59,301 nucleotides of DNA from an uncultured Pelosinus sp. (lineage in GTDB: Bacteria; Bacillota; Negativicutes; UMGS1260), in the NCBI GenBank assembly GCA_900550105.1, contig URQW01000010.1:1-59301 (forward strand). The letters run 5' to 3'. Below are positions 53,094-59,301 of the stretch, piece after piece (the stretch's first letter is position 1; the number at the start of each line of letters is the position of its first letter). The notes under the pieces are model-generated. The model was given only the letters and a program-made list of their open reading frames with translations. It was not told the DNA's origin and did no database searches. The position numbers and the translations under genes were made by a program.

Positions 53094-54179
53094 CTAAGTT
53101 GTAGTTTGGTGGCCGTCCCAGTTTGGCTGGAGCCGAATCCATGCCGCTACGGACTGAATCATTGTCGCGGCAAAATCATCAAGCGAAACCCCTCTTGCCA
53201 AAGCATCACTATTGGTAATCATAAACAGCAACCGATCATCGTAATAAATCCCAATGCCGGTATCTTCATTGCTCGCAAAGAGCCGATCGGTTGTAAGTTG
53301 CGAGCGAAGCGTTAACTGATATAGCTGCCCTGCCGCACTGTAAGCCCGGTATAAAGGATCGCTGCCATTTAATCCATTCGTAAAAGGCGGTAATGACCAA
53401 TCTCCCTCGTACACAACGCCAGTAAGCCCGACCGCTTTCGCATAAGGGTGAACTTTAGCATCAACTAAATATTTCTTCGCCAGCCGAATCCGTTCCTTAC
53501 TTTCAGGATGATCGGAAAAAAGATCTTGCGAATCTTTTGGTTCCAGTACAGCCAGCTTTTCGAGTCCCATGAGCATACTATAAGGGCTATACCCGGCTTT
53601 CGTACTATGAATAAATCCTAAATAATCTGCTTCCCGTTCATCACCGCGGCTATGACCAGCCATAACGGCTTCCATAAAAGCGGCTTGGGCCATAGCGCCT
53701 CTGCCTTGTGTCAAAATGGCCAGTAGAATCGTCATGGTCGTACCTTGTTCCATTTCAGTAATCGTATGACGTTTTACAATATGACCGATTTCATGGCCAA
53801 GTACACCAGCCAATTCATCATCAGAGGGCATCAAATCAATGAGCCCTTTATACACATAGATGAAGCCGCCGGGAACGGCAAAAGCATTCACATCTTTAGA
53901 ATCAAGCACCTTAAAGGTATAAGAAAGGTTGGGCCGATCGCTCACCGCAGCCAGGCTTGCGCCAATTCGCTGCACCCTAGCCTGCAGTAGCGGATCTTTT
54001 ACCAACGGAATTTGTTTTTCTACCTCTTGGGAAATTTTTTGGCCCCACTGTACCTCGTCTTCTGTCGACATAGCCGCTACTACCGTCGTCTGTCCGCAAA
54101 TATATAGGAAACAAAAAACAAAAGAAAGCGCCAATAGTCTCTTTCGCCACACTAGCCAAAAATGTCCCCATTCCCTCAT
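53094..54179 (-). CDS. M48 family metalloprotease, exported
   Basis: Zinc protease of 361 residues with a signal peptide (about 1-36, ending VAA). The catalytic HEIGH is at 129-133, with the third ligand in DEREADY near 184; AVPGGFIYVYKGLI precedes it, typical of periplasmic BepA/Loip-like enzymes that act on outer-membrane assembly. The C-terminal third (about 240-361) replaces the TPR domain of BepA with a region I do not recognise. GAGGTAATT precedes the ATG. A role in envelope quality control is inferred. Confidence 0.92.
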   Translation of the reverse strand: MREWGHFWLVWRKRLLALSFVFCFLYICGQTTVVAAMSTEDEVQWGQKISQEVEKQIPLVKDPLLQARVQRIGASLAAVSDRPNLSYTFKVLDSKDVNAFAVPGGFIYVYKGLIDLMPSDDELAGVLGHEIGHIVKRHTITEMEQGTTMTILLAILTQGRGAMAQAAFMEAVMAGHSRGDEREADYLGFIHSTKAGYSPYSMLMGLEKLAVLEPKDSQDLFSDHPESKERIRLAKKYLVDAKVHPYAKAVGLTGVVYEGDWSLPPFTNGLNGSDPLYRAYSAAGQLYQLTLRSQLTTDRLFASNEDTGIGIYYDDRLLFMITNSDALARGVSLDDFAATMIQSVAAWIRLQPNWDGHQTTT

Positions 54180-54212
54180 AATTACCTCACACTTCTATAA
54201 AAAGCTGTTATT

Positions 54213-55271
54213 TTAGCTATGAGTCTGTTCTTGCTTCAGAAAAGACCATAAAGCCAGAATAATTGCTGTCGTTTTGCCTTGTGCTAAATAATCAAGTAAT
54301 TTTTGCCGTGTTTTTTGTTTATGCTGACGAAACGCTGTCGCCAGTTCCTTATGGTAAGCTGCCGTGATCTTGCCTTCTTGCGCCAAACGCCGCATTTGTT
54401 CTGCCAAAAAGAAAACTTCTCGGAGCGGCTGATACAGTTGGGTGATCTGATCCAATTGGTCTAATGCGGACGCTTTTAGCGGTGACGCACCGATTTTCTT
54501 TAAAAATCGCCAAATAAATTTATCCCACAACTGAAAAACCGTCTCTGCCGCTAGACGACTGCCGCCACTAGCGCAAAAAGCAGCCTCGGCCTCAGCAAAG
54601 CTCAGTAACAGCGACAAAGTATCTTCACCAGTCACTTTGCTTTCCGTCACAGGAAGCCCTGCGGCAGTCAGGCCGCGCTGGAATTTGCTGCGTTTTTCTA
54701 ATTGCAAACTGTAGGTTTTCGCTAGCAGTGCGCCTAATGCTAATAGATCACTGGCATCGCCTTCTTTTAGTTCTAACTCTAGTTCTGCCAGTTCATCCGT
54801 TTTCTCTTTTCCCACAATCGTCCCCTGATCGACGGCCGCTTCAATCAAACTATCGCCATAACGCAGTAAGAGCCGATGCCGTAAAAACTCTGTTGTAAAC
54901 AGCGGCTCAAGGCTCGCTTCTTTTACAGTAGTGGTCAACAATGGATAAATAACTGTATTTTGAAATGCTCCAACAGAGGCCTCTGGGGCTGTCAGATCTA
55001 CATTCCACTCCTGTCGCTCATGAAGACCACCACTGCTTTTTCCGCCGCCTTTTACTGTTGCTTCATAAGCGACACCCGCTTTACGAACCCGAAAAGTCAG
55101 GCGACTCTTAAGCAAAGCTTTATCCGGCGTATCATAATAAGTAGAAAGCAGCATATCTTTTTGCCACGGTTCCACTGAAAAAGTCTCCAGGGCGGGATCT
55201 TGCACTAAGGCCGCAATTTCTTCCGACCGATTCATACGGAGTTTTAATTCAATTTCTTGTCCTACACTCAT
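54213..55271 (-). CDS. CYTH and CHAD domain-containing protein
   Basis: Protein of 352 residues. The CYTH domain (about 1-200) starts with EIELKLRM, the ExExK metal/triphosphate-binding motif, and continues with YYDTPDKALLKSRLTFRVR. The helical CHAD-like domain (about 225-350) is histidine-poor relative to classic CHAD, with only a few His in its last 50 residues. Such fusions hydrolyse or bind polyphosphate or triphosphates. AAGGATACC precedes the ATG. It sits between the M48 protease and the photolyase in one orientation with short gaps. Confidence 0.85.
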   Translation of the reverse strand: MSVGQEIELKLRMNRSEEIAALVQDPALETFSVEPWQKDMLLSTYYDTPDKALLKSRLTFRVRKAGVAYEATVKGGGKSSGGLHERQEWNVDLTAPEASVGAFQNTVIYPLLTTTVKEASLEPLFTTEFLRHRLLLRYGDSLIEAAVDQGTIVGKEKTDELAELELELKEGDASDLLALGALLAKTYSLQLEKRSKFQRGLTAAGLPVTESKVTGEDTLSLLLSFAEAEAAFCASGGSRLAAETVFQLWDKFIWRFLKKIGASPLKASALDQLDQITQLYQPLREVFFLAEQMRRLAQEGKITAAYHKELATAFRQHKQKTRQKLLDYLAQGKTTAIILALWSFLKQEQTHS

Positions 55272-55314
55272 TGTTCTTGGTATCCTTTCTGCAGCGCCTT
55301 AAGTCTCTCCTGCT

Positions 55315-56658
55315 TTATAATAAAGAAACCTGGCGTCCAATATAGGCCTTTATATTAAATTTTCGTTTCAAACCGCCCTCGCTCATGTAGCGGATTTTAC
55401 CAAAGATGGCGCGATTGGCAAAAGCGCGGTCATGAACGCCGCCAATACTCCAAGCTAGACCAGCATAGCCGTTAGGATCCCGTCCATCCAAGGCGTATTT
55501 ATCATTTAAGTAAGTGCCAAAATATAGCGCTTCTTCCGGCGAAGTCGTCCATTCTAGCAATTTTTTCGCCCAATACATTCTGAGATAACCGTGCAGATGG
55601 CCTGTCGCTACAAGATCTGATTGCATCCTGTTCCAAAGCGGATCATGGGTCGCCGCCGCTGCTAACGCTTCTAAAGAATAAAGATAAGGCCGCACATCGC
55701 TTTGATGCTCAGCTAAAGTCGCCTTAGCCCAGTTTGGAAAAGCTACTGTACTATCATAGTTCTCTTGATAATAGCAAAAATTGTCGGCCAGTTCACGTCT
55801 CACGATCAATTCTTCCAAAAATCCTTCAACCGAGGCGCCGCTACCGGATTGTAACGCTTCCCAGGCAGCCCGCTGCGGTGCAATTTGCCCAAAATGAAAA
55901 TAGGGCGATAAACCAGATTGTCCTTCTTGCAGCGGATTATTGCGATCTTGTTCGTAAGCTTTCAGCTTTTCCTGTAAAAAATGCCCCATGACTTTCCTGC
56001 CCGCCTGTGAACCAGGCAATAACTTTACCGCGCCGACGGCTAAATCAAGTCGCAAAAATTTTCTTAGCTGCGTCCAGTCAGTAAGCGGCAATTCTTTATC
56101 AGAGACATAAGGATGCTCTTTCAGCGATGGAAAATCCGTCAAAAACGCCGATAACAACCGATGCAGCTTTGGTCTAATTGTATAAGCGCCGTATTCCGCT
56201 TTCGCTGAAGCTAGCCAACAAGGAATCACATTATGACCGTCAACTTGATAAAGCGGAACCGCTAACCCGTCAGTCGCCTCGCGCAACCAAGCTTGCTTAA
56301 TTTTTAAGGGATCAAAATCGGTTACGACTAGCCGTGCCGCCACCGAGACAAAATACCGAATCAAATCCTTTATATCACCTGTTACCACTGTAAAAGAAAT
56401 CTGCTTTTCGCGAAGCCGGGCTTCCGTCTCAGCAAGTCCTCGCAACATAAAATCATATTGTCGCAGCGTCGCCCCAAGAAAGGCTGGCGCAAGATAAAAG
56501 ACTACTAAGAGTGGCGCTTGTCGCTCTAAGGCCTTCTGTTGGGCAAACAACAACGGCCAATTATCATCAGCCCGCTGTTCCCGACTCATCCAGTAGATAA
56601 CTGGTCCTGTACCCTCTTGGCCCGCTTGCAGCAGTCTCGCTCTCTGTTCCATCATCAC
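55315..56658 (-). CDS. phr: Deoxyribodipyrimidine photolyase, class II
   Basis: Light-driven repair enzyme for cyclobutane pyrimidine dimers, 447 residues. Class II is indicated by VIYWMSREQRADDNWPLLFAQ near the N-terminus (about 20-40) and the C-terminal FAD-binding patches MYWAKKLLEW, DPNGYAGLAWSIGGVHDRAF and RYMSEGGLKRKFN. Class I enzymes lack these. The start is one of two adjacent ATGs with TGAGG upstream. It follows the hexokinase gene by 24 bases. Confidence 0.95.
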   Translation of the reverse strand: MMMEQRARLLQAGQEGTGPVIYWMSREQRADDNWPLLFAQQKALERQAPLLVVFYLAPAFLGATLRQYDFMLRGLAETEARLREKQISFTVVTGDIKDLIRYFVSVAARLVVTDFDPLKIKQAWLREATDGLAVPLYQVDGHNVIPCWLASAKAEYGAYTIRPKLHRLLSAFLTDFPSLKEHPYVSDKELPLTDWTQLRKFLRLDLAVGAVKLLPGSQAGRKVMGHFLQEKLKAYEQDRNNPLQEGQSGLSPYFHFGQIAPQRAAWEALQSGSGASVEGFLEELIVRRELADNFCYYQENYDSTVAFPNWAKATLAEHQSDVRPYLYSLEALAAAATHDPLWNRMQSDLVATGHLHGYLRMYWAKKLLEWTTSPEEALYFGTYLNDKYALDGRDPNGYAGLAWSIGGVHDRAFANRAIFGKIRYMSEGGLKRKFNIKAYIGRQVSLL

Positions 56659-56682
56659 AGCCTCACTCTAGTTTCAAAATAC

Positions 56683-57924
56683 TTAAATGACAATCGCTTC
56701 CATTGCCGCCGCAACAGCAGCGCCAATACCTGAGCCGTCTTTACATAAAGTAAGTTCAATCCGCTCAGCCTTTTCCCCGAAGAGACGCACTAGGCCTTCA
56801 CGCACCAGTTTAGAGTATCCTGGCATTTTCTCATATAAAGACCCGTCAATGGCAATTCGCTGGGACAGTCTTAGCTTCGGATCATGATAGCGCAAAATTC
56901 CTGCAAAAGACGCTGCAGCAAGTAAAGCGGAACGATCAACCAGTTTTTGCGCAACGTCGCAAAGCAGCGCAGACTCGCTTGCCGTAACTATAATACCGTA
57001 CCTTGCAGCTATAGCTTGTGCCTGCTCTGACGCTTGTAACAACGCCGCTAAGGCCGCGCCGGAAAAATCTGGTGTGCAGGAAACTTCTCGTTGCGTCAAA
57101 TCGGACAAAACAATAGTCGCCAGTTTTCCCAAATAGCCGCCGGAAACTGCTTTCTCTAAGTGTTGCGATCCAGGACAATCACTGTTAGCATCAAGCTGTC
57201 GATCCCATACGGTTGCGGGAATCAAAGAAAAATTACCTGATTCTAAATTGACGATCTCTGTCCTCCCCGCCTTCTCGCTAACGCAACAACTATTGAAGCC
57301 AGTGCCGCAAATGACCCCGATCGTCACATTTTCCGTCAAATAAGATGCAGCAAGTAAGGTCGCTACGGTATCATTCAATACGGCTACTGGCTGAATCTGT
57401 CCTAATGAGCGTTCCAAAAGAGCCGCTTTGAGCAAATTCGTCACATCTTGCCCAACAACACCGCTTGTGCGGATTTCTTTGGTCCAAGCAAGTAGCACAG
57501 CTTCATTTTTCATTGTTTGCTGAAAAGGAAAAGAAAACGTATGGCCAAGAAAATAGGGGTTCTCTGGTTCAACAAAAGCGGCAATTTTATCAGCAATCGC
57601 CCCAAAAAGCTCCGCGCCCGTTCTTTCGCTACTTGTATAATCAGCGTATTCGCTTTTCAAGGGAAAAAGAATCTGTCGTTTACTTTGAAACCGTCTCGCA
57701 CCTAATAGTTCTACTTCCAGTAGTCTGACATTGGTACCGCCAAAATCAAGCGTTAAAAAGGTACCTCTCTCCTGCCCTGTCGCCGGAGACAAATAGGACG
57801 AAAGCATTTTAAAGTCAGAAGATTTTCCTAGATCCTTCCGCTCCATTTGCTGACAAAAGTCTGCTGCCATTGCTTCAAGCTGTTCATCTGTGAGGATTAA
57901 ACTCTTAAGCGCTGCTGCCGTCAT
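56683..57924 (-). CDS. Hexokinase, eukaryotic-type family
   Basis: Sugar kinase of 413 residues with the marks of the eukaryotic hexokinase family rather than bacterial GlcK or ROK: LDFGGTNVRLLEV phosphate-1 loop (about 59-71), LGHTFSFPFQQT, LLAWTKEI, VLNDTVATLL with the catalytic aspartate (about 203) and GVICGTGFNSCCV. The protein is slightly short of the roughly 450-residue yeast enzymes. GGAGG lies seven bases before the ATG, and the gene overlaps the molybdopterin oxidoreductase stop by 20 bases. It could feed glucose-6-phosphate toward the glycogen pathway, but a phosphoglucomutase is not in the window. Confidence 0.88.
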   Translation of the reverse strand: MTAAALKSLILTDEQLEAMAADFCQQMERKDLGKSSDFKMLSSYLSPATGQERGTFLTLDFGGTNVRLLEVELLGARRFQSKRQILFPLKSEYADYTSSERTGAELFGAIADKIAAFVEPENPYFLGHTFSFPFQQTMKNEAVLLAWTKEIRTSGVVGQDVTNLLKAALLERSLGQIQPVAVLNDTVATLLAASYLTENVTIGVICGTGFNSCCVSEKAGRTEIVNLESGNFSLIPATVWDRQLDANSDCPGSQHLEKAVSGGYLGKLATIVLSDLTQREVSCTPDFSGAALAALLQASEQAQAIAARYGIIVTASESALLCDVAQKLVDRSALLAAASFAGILRYHDPKLRLSQRIAIDGSLYEKMPGYSKLVREGLVRLFGEKAERIELTLCKDGSGIGAAVAAAMEAIVI

Positions 57925-59301
57925 GGGCCAGCCTCCTAATCTCTACACAATTATCCGACAAGGTGCTTCCTTCTCCCAAGTCAGTTAAGTTCGGCGATAA
58001 TAACGCATTGACCGATCGGCCCGAAAGAGTATCTGCCAGTCGCCATACGCCTTCGGCGACAACGGTTCCCGCCAACACTTTCCCTGGCCTTATTTCAGCA
58101 ATAAATTGAGCACTACCCCAAGGGTTAAACACTTCAAGTAAATCACCATTTTGTATTTGACGAGCTGTTGCATCAGCTTCATTCATAAGTAAAGTCATGT
58201 TGCCGCGCCGCTGCCTTAGCCGCTGTTGTTCCGTAAAAGTTGAATTCAGTGTATAAACACTAGGCGCAATAACCAGGTGCAAGGTTCCTTCGCCGCCGTA
58301 AGGGGAAATATAGCGAGGCATTGGTTCAGCTAACTGCTCATTATAGATTTCGATCCTACCTGAAGGCGTCCTAAAATCAAGCTTTAGGTTTTCCCCTAAA
58401 TTAGGCGTTAGGGCCTTTCCTTCTTGCCATACTCTTGCTGCTAAACCCTCACGCAGCTTATTAGGAATTTCCCATACATGATCAATGAGCGTATCCGCTT
58501 CTTGCGTAAAAAAGGGATCATCAATACCCATATACTTTGCAAGGAGACAGAACACATCCCAATTCGCTTTACTCTCGCCGAGTGGCGCAATAACCGGATA
58601 AGAGCGCTGTAAATAATGGTGCCCATAGGCACGATAAAAATCACTGTGCTCCGCCGATGTCGTAGCAGGTAGTATCACGTCAGCCAACTTCGCCGTATCA
58701 GTCATAAATCGTTCATGTACAACCGTAAATAAATCTTCCCGCAACAACCCTTCTATTACGCGGTTTTGATCCGGGCAAACAGCCGCCGGATTACAATTAT
58801 AGACATAGAGACTATAAATTGGCGGTTTCTCCTCACACAAGGCCTTTCCCAACTGATTCATATTAATCATACGAGTCGGCTTGTCGATAAAATCCTCCCG
58901 CGTAATGGCGTCTGCCGCAAAGGCCTGTTTCATGCTTGTGCTATTAAAACAGCCGCCGCCACGTACTTGCCACGCTCCCGTTAGCGCGGGCAACAGTGAG
59001 ATTGTCCGTATCGTCATTGCGCCATTGCCATAACGACTCATACCACTTCCAATTTGAATGTACGAGGCCTGCGCCTTACCATATTCCTCCGCTAATTTTC
59101 GAATAATTGGCGCTGATACGCCAGTAATAAGAGCTACGTTCTCCGGATCATACTGCGGCAGAATTTCCTTAGAAAATTGATCATAGCCTAAAACATATTT
59201 GTCGATAAAATTTCGATTTACATACCCTAACGCTTTGAGCATATGCATAATGCCTAAAGCCAAAGCCCCATCAGTACCGGGCTTAACTAAAATGACCTCA
59301 T
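57905..59301 (-). CDS. Molybdopterin-dependent oxidoreductase (partial, N-terminus beyond window edge)
   Basis: C-terminal 464 residues of a DMSO-reductase-family enzyme; the frame is open through base 59301. Visible parts: VKPGTDGALALGIMHML, the MGD-binding NCNPAAVCPDQN, VILPATTSAEHSDFYRAYG and a C-terminal molydopterin-dinucleotide domain (NGDLLEVFNPWG...). The N-terminal Fe-S motif and the catalytic Cys, SeCys or Ser lie outside, so formate dehydrogenase, acetylene-hydratase-like or thiosulfate-type roles cannot be separated. Its stop lies 20 bases inside the hexokinase gene. Confidence 0.88.
   Translation of the reverse strand, partial: EVILVKPGTDGALALGIMHMLKALGYVNRNFIDKYVLGYDQFSKEILPQYDPENVALITGVSAPIIRKLAEEYGKAQASYIQIGSGMSRYGNGAMTIRTISLLPALTGAWQVRGGGCFNSTSMKQAFAADAITREDFIDKPTRMINMNQLGKALCEEKPPIYSLYVYNCNPAAVCPDQNRVIEGLLREDLFTVVHERFMTDTAKLADVILPATTSAEHSDFYRAYGHHYLQRSYPVIAPLGESKANWDVFCLLAKYMGIDDPFFTQEADTLIDHVWEIPNKLREGLAARVWQEGKALTPNLGENLKLDFRTPSGRIEIYNEQLAEPMPRYISPYGGEGTLHLVIAPSVYTLNSTFTEQQRLRQRRGNMTLLMNEADATARQIQNGDLLEVFNPWGSAQFIAEIRPGKVLAGTVVAEGVWRLADTLSGRSVNALLSPNLTDLGEGSTLSDNCVEIRRLAHDGSSA

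Overview
The window looks like a chromosome segment of an endospore-forming, diderm Firmicute of the Negativicutes type (Sporomusa/Pelosinus-like). This is an inference from mixed signals. Three T-box leaders, a Spo0E-like gene and very strong GGAGG ribosome sites are Firmicutes traits. A complete RND efflux operon with its periplasmic adaptor implies an outer membrane. No rRNA, tRNA, CRISPR array, prophage or insertion sequence was recognised, and most genes lie on the minus strand.

Layout. 1-1925: MrfA/YprA-like helicase cut by the left edge. 2034-3871: amt-glnK nitrogen pair. 4113-4810: cyclophilin and an unlisted small Spo0E-like gene. 4993-6273: LarA-type racemase. 6409-10950: sigma-54 activator (PAS-AAA+-Fis) next to a CitMHS transporter/AtuA/AtuA-like operon that carries a good -24/-12 promoter. 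11313-13574: membrane sensor with fused PP2C phosphatase and anti-sigma-type ATPase domains. 13641-19936: RND pump and adaptor, LysR regulator and divergent TauE transporter. 20031-21613: secreted unknown protein and an alpha/beta hydrolase. 21670-24293: feoA-feoB and a small FeoB-associated protein behind a Fur box.

24446-30706 is a T-box-rich stretch. One T-box (probable Ile specifier, UGGU bulge) controls a BASS-family transporter. Two serine T-boxes (UGGC bulge) control serS and an aminotransferase/histidine-phosphatase/thioredoxin-reductase-like set, which I read as a serine biosynthesis module. 30744-32159: menaquinone methyltransferase and a flavin reductase. 32232-41277: rrf2-cydAB, then cydDC followed by a DUF2225 protein and a large unknown protein with an Lcl-like patch.

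41399-52904 is a compact glycogen operon, glgB-glgC-glgD-glgA-glgP, ending in a GH13-GH77 fusion that probably replaces separate debranching enzyme and amylomaltase. 53094-57924: M48 protease, CYTH-CHAD protein, class II photolyase and a eukaryotic-type hexokinase. The right edge cuts a molybdopterin oxidoreductase.

The most interesting items are the Ile-type T-box on a BASS transporter, the serine T-box operon with a reductase that lacks the NADPH motif, the sigma-54/AtuA catabolic unit, the PP2C-ATPase sensor fusion, and the unknown 613-residue protein behind cydDC.
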